From positions 2,232,001 through 2,296,000 of the forward strand of contig JAUDYN010000006.1 of assembly GCA_030407005.1 (NCBI GenBank): a stretch of 64,000 bases of DNA, written 5' to 3'. Below, one piece after another: positions 23,043 to 33,071 of this stretch. How positions within the stretch are numbered: the stretch's first letter is position 1; every line of letters starts with the position of its first letter. A model generated the notes under the pieces. It was not told where the DNA came from. It did not search any database and saw nothing but the letters and a program-made list of their open reading frames with translations. The translations under genes were made by a program, and so were the position numbers. This DNA is from Desarmillaria ectypa (taxonomy: Eukaryota; Basidiomycota; Agaricomycetes; Agaricales; Physalacriaceae).

Positions 23043-26000
23043 CTAAGGTTCTTCTTCAGGGGAGTCGAGTTGTGATTTGATTTGACTGAGCCAGTACTGA
23101 TCAATCAGCATTTTCCATATGTCTTGATCTAGATTGATAATCCATTTGGTATATCCATCTTTTTGTTCAGCAAGGTATGCTACATCACCATTTTCCAAGT
23201 ATTCATGGTCTCATATCTTGACCACTATCTTGTTTTTGGTTATGATTTTGGGAGTGTATATGGCACAGTTTATGCTGGCCTTGTATTCTTGGATCACTTC
23301 CGTGGCATTTGACATCTCATTTTCTCATACCCAAGAGTTGTGCTCTCTTGTCCATCCCTTCTATTTGACCAGATAATCTGTGACTTCTCTGGATGGTTGT
23401 CCCCTTTTGGAGCATACTTTTCGAGTGCATGAGTCCAAAATTTCTTCAATTTCATATTCCTCTTGACCATCAACAAGGTCTGGAGGAGGAGGAGGCAGCT
23501 ATTGTTGATTTGGGAAGGAAGGCACCATGTATGGAGTCAGCAATTTCTCATTGAATCAGGGGTGTATCTTCCAATGAGGTGGCAGTTTTAGCTTGTAAGC
23601 TGTCATTCCAGATTTCTCGACAATCTCAAATAGTCCTGTTCATTTATCATCAAGTTTTTTCTTTGGTTGAGGAAGATGAAGGTTAGTGGTGTCAAGCCAG
23701 ACCTTATCACCGATGTGGTACTTGTGAGGTGATTGCTTTCACTTGTCATATTGTGCCTTCATTTGCACTGCTGCTTTTTCCAAGGCCTTGTGGACTTCTC
23801 TATGGACCTTGGCCATGGTTTTGGTGAAGTCGACAGCTGCAGGATTGGCAAAGTTAGTTTTTTGGATTGACTCAGAGATGAGTCATGGGTTTCATCCATA
23901 TAGGACCATGAAGAGACTTTTGCCAGTGGCTGAATGAATTCAGTTATTGTGGGTGAATTCCACAAGTGGTAGCCAGGCTACCCAGTCTGTCTGTTGATGA
24001 TTGACAAAGATTCAGAGATATTTTTCAACCTCCTGATTGACTCTCTGTCTGTCCATCAGTCTGCAGGTGATATGCCATGGATATGTTTTGTGTGATGTTC
24101 AGCATTTGGTAAAGTTCCTTCATGAATGCAGATATGAACTGGGGTCCTCAATCTGAGATGATCACTTGGGGCATTCCATGTTTTGCATATACATGGTTGT
24201 GGAGCATTAGAGCCCATCCTTTGGTGGATAATTCTTCATTACATGGAATGAGAATTATGTTCTTGGAGAATCAATCCACAATGATGAGTAAGGCATCAAA
24301 GCCTTCTGATTCTGGGAGACTGGTGACCATATCGATGGAGATATGAGTCCATGGAATATCAGGGATCATGTTGGGATAAAGAGGGGCAGCCTTGGCCTGC
24401 ATGTCACTCTTTGTTTGTTGACAGGTTTCACATCCCTTAACATAGGATTCAACGTCTTTTTTCATCTTTGGCCACCAGTATTCGTGAAGAATGAGTTTCT
24501 TGGTTTTTGCAATTCCTGGATGTCTGGCAGTAATGTGATCATGATATTGTGAAATGATCTCACTGTGAAGTGAAGGGTCTTGGGGAATATAGATTCACCT
24601 GTCATACCACAAGATTTCTTCTTCCTGGGTGATTCCTCATTCGTGATTAAGAGATTTCTCTATCCCTTGATCCCACTGGTTTTTCTGTCAGATTGTGTCT
24701 CTTATATGCATGATTTGTTCTTCAGTCATGGGCAATATTAATGCCCAGAAATGTTTGGGGAAAAGGACAACTACGTCTTGGTTGTCTTCTTTTTCTTGGT
24801 CATGATTGTCATGGTGACTAAGAAGGTCCACCTTCTTATTGGTGATCCCAGCTTTGTGTTGAAGAACAAAGTGGTATTCAGCCAATTCCATGACCCACCA
24901 AGCTTGTCAGCAATTCAGCTTCTGAGGTTTCTGGAAATACTGGAGGTTTTGATGATCAGTCCAGATTTTGATGGTTTCTTTTGCACCCATGAGATAATGG
25001 TGCCATTCTTCTAAGGCTAATATAATAGCCAGCAATTCCTTGTTGTAGATTTCATAATTGTGTTCGGTGACCATTAATGCTTTTGACATGAAAGCAACAG
25101 GCCTCCATTTGCCATTCTGTTCTTGACTGAGGACAGCTCCGATGGCGCCATCACTAGCATCTGCTTCTACTCAGAATTTTCCCTCATTGGAGGGAATAGT
25201 TAGAACAACATTTGTTGTCATCAACTTTTTGAGTTGTGAAAATGCTTGTTCCTGGTCTGGTCCCCATGTCCAGTCTACTTTTCCAGTTAGCTGGATAAGG
25301 GGATGTATGATTTTCAAATAATCACAAATGAATTTGCGATAGTTATTGTAGTACTTGTCGAACAATGATTCAGTGCTTGGACAAGGATTTTGTGAAGATG
25401 AGGATATCATTGAGATAGATGGTGACTTTTTCTCTGGTGATCAAATCTTTAAAGATGTCATTCATCATCCACTGGAATGTGGCTGGTGAATTGGTAAGAC
25501 CAAAGAACATGACCATAGGCTTGAAGAGCTCTTGGTTAGTTCTGAATGTGGCCTTTTCTTCATCTCTGTTTCAGATTTGAACATTGTTATATCCCCATCA
25601 AACATCCAACTTGGAGAAGTACTTTGCTCCACATAATTTGTTGATGAGTTCAGAGATTAAAGGAAGTGGATAATGATTCTTGATCATCATTTCATTCAGT
25701 TTGTGATAATCCTGAACATGTCATAGAGAGCCATCCTTTTTCTTGATGAAGAAGAAAGGAGAGGTGAAGGGGGACTTGGAAGGTCGAATTCTTCTGGAAT
25801 CGAGGTTTTTATCAAGGAACTTGTTGAGTTGTACTTGTTCATTTCAGTTGAGTGGATAGACTTTGCAGTCTAATGTGGATTTGGCATTGGGAGTTAGCTC
25901 AATGGCATGGTCCCAGGGTTTTCAGTCAGGTAATTCATCAAAGCTTTCTTTTGAGAACAAATCCCTAAAGCTTTGGTATTGAGGAGGTACGAGTTCCTCA

Positions 26001-27256
26001 AATGTCTTCTTTGGTTTTTTGGCATTTGTGGCTGCCACCAGTTCATTTGCATGATGTACTGCTCAAAGAATGATTTCTTCCTGCATATTTACTGCAAGGA
26101 TGGTTTCTCCTTCTCCTAGTTCTTCATCCCATCTGTCTTCCTCATCAGCATCCAGAATTGAGAAATAATTCTTTATACAATGACATTGTCTGAATGTCAT
26201 AGTTCCTGATTTCCAATTTATGAGAGGATTATGGCATTTAAGCCAGTCATGGCCCAAGTATACTGTCTTGGAACCCAAGTCCATGACCGCAAGGTTGATT
26301 TGTTTGATGTAGTCCCTGATGGTCATTTGGAGTTCCACAAATTCAGTTACATCACCTGCCTTGTTATGGGTTCTATCTGTGTTGTATACTGGTATGGGAG
26401 ATGCAGCTTTTCAGGTATCCAACTGGTGTTGTTGGATATAGGTTCAGTTGATAGAACTGCCTGTGCAGCCACTATCCAACAATGCTTGGGTTGTCAATGT
26501 CTTCTTTCCTGTGCAGGGAGAGAGCTGGATATCCACTAAAAAGTCTTGGCCTGAGTTCTTGGTTCTGTGGATATATCGGATCAGTTCATGAAGTTCATAG
26601 AGCTGTTCATATGCAAGGCTCTCTTCAGTGTTTAAACTCTGGATGAGTTCATCGGTTATCTCTCCAAGTTGTTTGGGATGAACCCAAGTGGAGAGAACAG
26701 CTTTGGCAGCTGCCAAATTCTTGGAACTGCGAACAGCATGCAGAGTCCAGTCGATCCCAAATGGTTTGTACCATATGTGATCTCATGCCTCCATGACTGG
26801 TGGGACTTTGAGGTTCAGTACCCCCTTGTTAGGTGGGATTTCAGGTGTCAGGTTACTGGCTTTGGACTGTTGTGCTTACCATAGCCTGAAGGCAGTGTCA
26901 TCTTCTTTGTTGGGTACTTCGATGATAGTGGTGATTCTGTTACCATGCCCCCTCTTTACCACCTGGGCGCTAGCAGCTTCCCCCTGTTCTTCAGCCTTAG
27001 TTTGCTTGGGAACTTGTTCAGACTCAGAAGGAGTCTGGCTTTGGCTTGAGGCATCTGAGGTTCTGCTACTACCTGGCCCAGTGGAGTTGGCCATGGTGCC
27101 AGGTGCAAATCTTATCAGCATTGTGGTTGGCTCCACCACTAGGTTTCTCCCAACTGGACCAGATAGCATGTGGCCCTGATCCTGACCTTGGTGAGAGGCA
27201 CTGTCCTGGTCCCCTGCTGACCCTGGTGAGGCTGGTGGACTTGCCTCCTGACTCAT
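23043..27256 (-). pseudogene. Gypsy copy 2 pol
   Basis: Same domain order as copy 1. Pol N-terminus: 27256-26876 (MSQEASPPASPGSAG). Protease: ALLDSGCTGSSI near 26450-26480. Reverse transcriptase pieces between about 26090 and 25200, with an internal deletion near 25345 joining ...FDKYY to YRKFI. RNase H fragments 25089-24700 (YNKELLAIILALEEW). Integrase zinc finger CETCQQTKSD at about 24430 and core SIDMVTS. Chromodomain near 23490-23340. Every segment is split by TGA/TAG/TAA codons, many where copy 1 has CGA Arg. No function is possible. Confidence 0.88.
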
Positions 27257-27599
27257 TGGGAGTACTGAGCTTTTCAGACTTCTGAGAGGCCCAAGAGTGT
27301 CTCACCTACTAGTCTCCATCCATGGTTTTACCCACATATCTGATGAGTTCTGCAGTGCAGGCTCAGTGGACTTCGTGGCAGTGCCAGCACCACCTGGCAA
27401 ATCCTGCACCTCGTCGGAGGCTCAGGATTCACTATAGATAATCATGTCAGCTTCTTTCAGAAGTATGATGTACCTGTTTGTTTTTGAGTCTTTAAGGGTC
27501 TTCAGCTTTGGGGTCTGTGAAGTCATGGGAGATATATTCATATTTGGGGATAATTGTCTATGTTTATAGTAATCAGTCCAACCCATGGAAGCCAAGGAC

Positions 27600-30088
27600 T
27601 CACCTTTGAGAGACTTGGTCGAGCAAGGGGAATCAAACCCTTGTCAACCTACTCTTTTGCCTCTTCAATCTTGGTCATAGATGGCACCACTTCATTAGTG
27701 GGCCCTACTGACTGAATGTCCTTATACTCCTTTCTTCTAGGGCAATCCTTGCTCAGGTGACCTTTCTCATCACACCTAAAGCACCTGCCCTCTGCTCATC
27801 ACCAATCAATGTCCATCGGCTTCCCCGCCCCTCTATATGTCATCCATCAACCAGTTCCAGCATCTCGACTGACCCCCGTGTTAGCAATCGGCTTTGGAGC
27901 TGAGAAACTTGTTGCCCCAGCAGTGGCTTTGCTGCTGGGGTGCTATTGAGGTTGGGGATGGGAATCCTTCTTCTGCCTGTCCTAGGGCATACTAGTGGTC
28001 TGATTGAAGACCCATTTTCACTGATGCTTCTCGTACATTCAGAGTATGCACTCTTTCCATTCTGGGTATGTATGTGGAATATTAATGCCCATATTCAAGA
28101 TTGAAGGTCATATAGGAGGAAGGTACTCCTAATCTGACTGCCTTCACTATGGTGCCACGTTTGTTCTCATTAGTTCATTGGCCCACCAATTTAGCCTCTT
28201 CTTCCAATTTCTGGAAGTAATGGAAGGCAGGTTGCATTCCCATTCAAAGGTCAAACATCTGCTTTTCATGGATTTCCTCGATAGTGGGGTCTCAGAATTG
28301 ATGTGAGACCATGTTGATGAAGTCTGCCCAGTTAGGGTAGCAGAAGTGGGCAGCAGTCCTATTGTAGGAGTTGCCAACCCAGAATTTGGGTCTCTTGTAG
28401 ACCCACCAGTCTTTGGCAGCCCCCTCAAAATGGGAGGTCATGAAGAGTACCAGGTGTGATAGTATCTGGAAATAATGATGAAACACCTCAAAATAGGCAA
28501 TGCAGTCATCTATGAAGCATTCAATGTTGTCATGGTCCTCTTTAAATGGAGACAGGACCTTGACAAGGGTTGGTTTGATGCCCAGGTAAGAGGCATCAGC
28601 AGGGGCATTCCCAACAGGGTTGGGGATTGGGTTGGGACGACCCTTGCCAGGAGACAGTCTTGGGATTGAATATTGATCCGGTCTTGGCCCTGAGTAATCT
28701 CTTGGTGGTTCTATGGGCCTGCCTCTATCTGGCTCTTTCCCCTTTTTTTGATCACGAAGGTAATCCATCATCATCCTTTTGGCAGATTCCTCCCTTTTGA
28801 GCTCCTCGCACATTTCTGCAATGCATTTTTCCTTTTCGGCTAATGTGGTTTTTGTCTGTTGCTGAATTTCTTCTGTCATTGCTGGGGTTCTTGACACCCC
28901 TGCAGTGGCAGTTCCTGCAGGGATGGTGTCGGCTTCCATTTCTTCTCCTGCACCTGTGAAGAGAAGACTACCACCCTGATAAGGGTGGTATCCTTATTGT
29001 CATGCCCGACTGTGTGGCAGCGAGTCAGGCAAGGGCTTTGGTCTTGTGACCAGGGTATCTGGAGGATAGTCTGGGATATTTTTGTATTGATTTTGGGCAT
29101 ATCCCTGCCCATAATGACCTGTATCATAGGTAAATGTATCATAGTTGGGTCCTTGACCCATCCTACTTCTCTCATGTGACCTCCAATTACCATAGTTGTC
29201 ATAGGGAGCATTCCAGCTCCCTCTGCTCATCCTTGTCTCAGGCTTGAAGCCCTGGTAGTAAATTCCCAGCAGCAGGGGGAAATAGGTTGCAGTTCCTATT
29301 TGCGTATATGTGGGCATAAACTGTGGCATTTGGATTGGGACCTCAAACAGCATCCCCTCAGTTGAGCACCAGCCACTCATCCATTTCTGGTCTGGACTCT
29401 GTCCAGAGCATTCTTGCTTTGATGTCGCGATGTCAAATTTCCCAGGCAGCAGCCCTGAAGGGGCTGAATAGCCTTCTGTCAACCTCAGAGAGGTTGGGCC
29501 AGGTATAATCTGCCCCATTTGAATTGAATGGGCTGTCAGGGGCAGTAGGAGCAGATGGGGTCAGGGTGTCAAGCTCCCCATCAGACCCATCAGAGAGGTC
29601 GATGATAGGGAGGGAAGAGGTAGAATTGGTCCCTCCTCAGGGCCAATTGTCTCTACAGGCCTAAGGCCCATAGGAGTGGTTTTGATCCATTGCAGGATCA
29701 TTGGGGTGTCAGAGTCCATGATAGGACCCATCAGAGGAGGAGGATCAGGAGCAGAGGGGAATCTGCCAGTTGTGCAGATGAAGGGCAGGGGTTGCAAGAT
29801 GGGGATAAGGGGGCCTGGGGTAGGGGGGCAGGGCATTCTTGATCTCAATCCGAATGTGCTGCACATATTCTTGGGCTGGGGTGGGGGTGAGTCATTCCAT
29901 CCTGTGCCTAAGTAAAACTGCCCATGCATTGTGTTCATGGGTATTGGAGAGCTCTGAGGTCAGGAGCCTCTCATCATCAGTTGTCCCCTTGGAGGAGGAG
30001 GCAATTGTGAAATGGGCTTGGGGGCAGACAAGTGATACTACCTCTTGTTCTCCCAGTCAGATGGGAGGTAACTCCCTGGGAAGGACAT
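27600..30088 (-). pseudogene. Gypsy copy 2 gag
   Basis: Starts MSFPGSYLPSDWENKR (ATG at 30088) and runs into stops almost at once. The capsid region is open at 28939-28292 (YLGIKPTLVKVLSPFKEDHD; FEGAAKDWWVYKRPKFW) and the CCHC knuckle (CFRCDEKGHLSKDCP) lies at about 27780-27730, preceded by two stops. The layout is the same as copy 1. Confidence 0.85.
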
Positions 30089-30107
30089 GTTCAGGGTGGC
30101 AGGGTGG

Positions 30108-30278
30108 TCAGAGTGGGAGTTGGGGGTGGCAGGTTTGCCTTTGGTGAAGGAGAGTTCTGATTTCCTCTTTGTAGATTAATACAGCGAGGACAGTGAAGAA
30201 GGTGAGAAGTATGGCACCACCGATTGCGACACCAAGAGAGACAGTTCTTGGGTTTTGTCTATTTTCTTCATTGGTCAT
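30108..30278 (-). CDS. ORF0 of gypsy copy 2: small membrane protein
   Basis: 56 codons beginning MTNEENRQNPRTVSLGVAIG, with a hydrophobic segment continuing GAILLTFFTVLAVLIY and then KEEIRTLL. The ATG is 46 nt after the primer site (30324-30336). The gag ATG lies 190 nt downstream, +1 to this frame, as in copies 1 and 3. The frame stayed open and the hydrophobic segment intact although the gag and pol of this copy are riddled with stops; over such a short ORF this may be chance. Confidence 0.6.
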   Translation of the reverse strand: MTNEENRQNPRTVSLGVAIGGAILLTFFTVLAVLIYKEEIRTLLHQRQTCHPQLPL

Positions 30279-30323
30279 AGATGAATGCTTCTTTTACAGC
30301 TAGCGTAAGAGAAGCGGTGGGGA

Positions 30324-30336
30324 ATCTTTCAACTAA
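30324..30336 (-). promoter_or_regulatory. Self-primer binding site of gypsy copy 2
   Basis: In element sense TTAGTTGAAAGAT lies next to the LTR. It pairs with ATCTTTTGACTAA in its own LTR (plus-strand 30471-30483) at 11 of 13 positions, and with ATCTTTCAACTAA in the solo LTR at 16905-16917 at 13 of 13. Confidence 0.7.
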
Positions 30337-30761
30337 TGTTATGTCCTTGTCTACCATGTGACGTGGGATGTAAGCTTTGGTCTCTTGAGCTGCTTTGCAT
30401 TCAGGCAGTCACTCATTAAGAGACTTGGGCTAGATCTTTAGTGTGTGAATAAAAAGTATATGATTGTAATTTAGTCAAAAGATAGAGTACAATGGTGAAG
30501 TTTACTCTACTTATATACTGTAAGTATAGGGTATATTAATAGGTGAAATGATCTGGTCCATGAGGAGATGGTATGGTTCATGTGAGAACAGTGTGGAGTT
30601 GGATGGATTATAGTCCAATGAGAAAGGACAGGAGTGACATTCCACATGAACTGGGGTGTTTGTTGGTGAGTATGTCAATACAAGGTGATAACTGCAGTGG
30701 ATTAGATGGATGAGTCATGAATATGACTCAGATAAGATAAGGTAATGGAAAAATCATAACA
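30337..30761 (-). repeat. 5' LTR of gypsy copy 2
   Basis: 425 bp, the partner of 22586-23010; about a dozen transitions separate them. Ends AAATCATAACA, followed by target duplication atcag (30762-30766). Confidence 0.94.
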
Positions 30762-30854
30762 ATCAGTTAGTATATTGATCATCTTGACTTTCCATGTCAG
30801 GTAGTTTTCTGAGCCCTTAAGAGGTTCAATCCTATACATGGACTGGCTATCCAT
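30762..30854 (-). pseudogene. Copia gag N-terminus (split from the rest by gypsy copy 2)
   Basis: ATG at 30854 opens MDSQSMYRIEPLKGSENYLT, continuing WKVKMINILTD up to the insertion point. The frame resumes at 22585 with LDLIDYANGSSVALAEA. The motif PLKGSENYLTWK is typical of copia Gag N-termini. Confidence 0.85.
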
Positions 30855-30926
30855 TTGATTCTATGTGTATACATAAAGTATGAGAGTGCAAAGTTGGTGA
30901 TGATGTAAGTAGTTCAGTTAGGGCCA

Positions 30927-30938
30927 GGGCCCATAACC
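30927..30938 (-). promoter_or_regulatory. Copia primer-binding site, initiator tRNA-Met half-molecule type
   Basis: In element sense the LTR is followed by GGTTATGGGCCC. This is complementary, with one mismatch, to the anticodon-loop region of eukaryotic initiator tRNA-Met (GGGCTCATAACC). Priming from an internal tRNA-iMet fragment is known for Drosophila copia and its relatives. Confidence 0.7.
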
Positions 30939-31148
30939 TGTTGTAACAAGAGTGAGGAGAACATAGAAAGGATGGTAAAATACTGCCTCTCAAGCAAGAG
31001 GTGTCCTACTTAAATACATGTTATACTACTTCTAGAACTTACTATGAAATACTATGTATGTCCACTTTTACAGTCTAAAGTTGATCCTGCTGAGTAAGCT
31101 AATCCTTCAAGTACATTCTAGTACTTGCTCAGGATTGCTATCCCAACA
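30939..31148 (-). repeat. 5' LTR of the copia element
   Basis: A 210 bp TGTTGTAACAAGAGTG ... ATCCCAACA block matching 18405-18616. The right flank (agtcagaagatagag) is the self-primer area of a gypsy LTR, so this end lies within a gypsy LTR remnant. Confidence 0.9.
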
Positions 31149-31357
31149 AGTCAGAAGATAGAGACTAAGTACAAAGTCTCTCTACTTTATATATGAAAGT
31201 ATGGAGGTTATTAATAGGTGAAATGTGAGGATCTATGCATGAAACATTAGAAGTCAGATGACTGTAAACCAACCATGATAGGGCTATTAGGAATGAGAGG
31301 AATGGGAGAGGTTTGGTGGAACTGAATACCAGTGTTTTGGTCGATACATTGCTGATG
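31149..31357 (-). repeat. Remnant of a gypsy LTR, interrupted by gypsy copy 3
   Basis: agtcagaagatagagactaag...attaataggtgaaatg matches the central part of the copy 2 LTR. The remnant continues after gypsy copy 3 at 37516-37570 (catgaacaatgtgacat...ggaaaaattgtaaca), ending in the usual LTR terminus. Its other end is cut away at the copia border. Confidence 0.75.
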
Positions 31358-31780
31358 TGTTATGTACCAACTTGGGCATGTGACTTGGGACAGTCAGCTG
31401 ATCTCTCTGGGCCGTTACGCCTTTGAACGATCACCCAAGTAGAAAGATAGAAGCTGATAGTCTTCTGTGTTGTGCAAACAAGAAGTATATGATTGTAATT
31501 TAAACAAGAGATAGAGTACAACTATCTAGTTTACTCTGTTTATATAGTATTTCTACAGCATTATAATTAGATGAAACGCTATGGTCCATGCATAAACGGT
31601 GTCGAAGTAGGATGATCCGGAAGGATCATAGAACCAATGGAAAGCATCTGGGGTGACAGACAGTGAGAACGAGGATTATGGCCAGTGAATAGCTGGATAC
31701 AAGTCAGTTTCTTGAATAGATTAGATAGATGAGTCATGGATATGACTTGGATAAGATAAGATAACGGAAAAATCATAACA
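31358..31780 (-). repeat. 3' LTR of gypsy copy 3
   Basis: TGTTATGTACCAACTTGGGC ... GGAAAAATCATAACA, 423 bp, next to the polypurine tract complement TTACCCCCTTGTT (31781 on). The partner is 37093-37515. Confidence 0.95.
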
Positions 31781-31812
31781 TTACCCCCTTGTTAAAGCAG
31801 TCATCCCAACTG

Positions 31813-33071
31813 CTAAGGCTCTTCCAAAGGGGTGTCAAACTGTGTTGCAATTTGACTGATCCAGTACTGGTCAATCAGTTTTTTCCATATTTCTTCATCT
31901 GGATTGACAATCCACTTGATATATCTGTCTTTTCTTTTGGCGAGGTAGGCTATGTCACCATGTTCTGAGTATTCGTGATCCAGTATCTTGATCACTGCTT
32001 TGTCCTTGGTTGCGATTTTTGGAGTGTATATGGCACGGTTTACGCTAGCCTGATACTCTTGGATCACTTCCAAGGTGTTCGTCATTTTGTTCTCTCGGAC
32101 CCATGAATTGTGCTCACGGGTCCATCCTTTCCACTTGACCAGATAGTCTGTGACTTCTCTGGATGGTTGTCCTCGCTTGGATCGTACCTTTCTGATGCAC
32201 GAATCCAAAACTTCTTCAATTTCATATTCTTCTTGACTATCAACAAGGTCTGGAGGAGGAGGCAGCAGTGATTGTTGGTTTGGAAATGAGGGTTCAAAGT
32301 ACGGGGTTAACAACTTCTCATTGAATCGGGGATGAATCTTCCAATGGGGTGGCAGTTTTAACTTGTATGCTGCTGCTCCCGACTTTTTGACGATTTCGAA
32401 TGGTCCCATTCTTTTGTCATTGAGCTTCTTCTTTGGTCGCAGAAGATGAAGGTTGGCGGTGTCTAGCCATACCTTATCTCCAATTCGGTACTCTCATGGA
32501 GTCTGCTTTCGTTTGTCATATTGTGCCTTCATTTGCGCCACTGCTTTTTCCAAAGCATCATGGACTTCCTTATGGACCTTGGCCATTGTTTCAGTAAAAT
32601 CTACAGCTGCAGGGTTTGCAAAGCTGGTTTTCTGTATTGACTCCAGAATGAGTCGGGGATTGCATCTGTATAGGACCATGAACAGGCTTTTGCCCATAGC
32701 TGAATGGACTCAGTTGTTATGGGTGAATTTGGCGAGGGGTAACCATGCTACCCAGTCTGTTTGATAGTGGTTGACAAAGATCTGAAGATACTTTTCAACT
32801 TCTTGATTCACCCTCTCTGTTTGTCCATCTGTTTGAGGGTGGTATGCCATTGAGGCATTCTGTTTGATGTCTAGCATTTGGTATAGTTCCTTCATGAATA
32901 CTGAGATGAACTGGGGTCCTCAGTCAGAGATGACCACTTGTGGCATTCCATGCTTTGCATATACATGGTTGCAAAGTATTAGTGCCCATCCTTCAGCAGA
33001 TAACTCCTCACTGCATGGAATAAGGAGGATGTTCTTGGAGAAATGGTCTACGATGACCAGTAGAGCATTGT
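31813..33071 (-). pseudogene. Gypsy copy 3 integrase core to chromodomain
   Basis: From the X border (33071) the frame reads ALLVIVDHFSKNILLIP, the second catalytic Asp region just above 32920 (VVISD, with a stop in the following QGPQF stretch), NASMAYHPQTDGQTERVNQE (about 32850), KSGAAAYKLKLPPHWKIHP (about 32385) and a chromodomain (EYEIEEVLDS ... DYLVKWKGWTREHNSW, about 32230-32095). It ends at a stop at 31813. Stops at about 32920, 32709, 32490 and 32410 interrupt it. The 198-codon C-terminal part (32409-31813) is intact. Confidence 0.88.

Larger units (their letters stand above)
22586..30761 (-). mobile_element. Ty3/gypsy copy 2, full length but with an RT deletion
   Basis: An 8176 bp element with two 425 bp LTRs and target duplication atcag (22581-22585 and 30762-30766). 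It is inserted in the copia gag: the copia frame reads ...MINILTD before and LDLIDYANGSSVAL after the insertion. It is strongly depleted in CpG compared with copies 1 and 3, and its frames contain many more stops. About 190 bp of reverse transcriptase are missing near 25345, relative to copy 1 at about 10250-10450. Confidence 0.95.
18405..31148 (-). mobile_element. Ty1/copia element, interrupted by gypsy copy 2
   Basis: Ends are a 212 bp LTR (18405-18616) and a 210 bp LTR (30939-31148), both TGTTGTAACAAGAGTG ... TATCCCAACA. Removing the nested gypsy copy 2 (22586-30761 plus one target repeat) leaves about 4.56 kb, normal for copia. Domain order on the minus strand is Gag, zinc knuckle, protease, integrase, reverse transcriptase, RNase H, the Ty1/copia order. 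The 5 bp flanks (agaag and agtca) do not match, so one flank has probably been exchanged by recombination. Confidence 0.93.
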
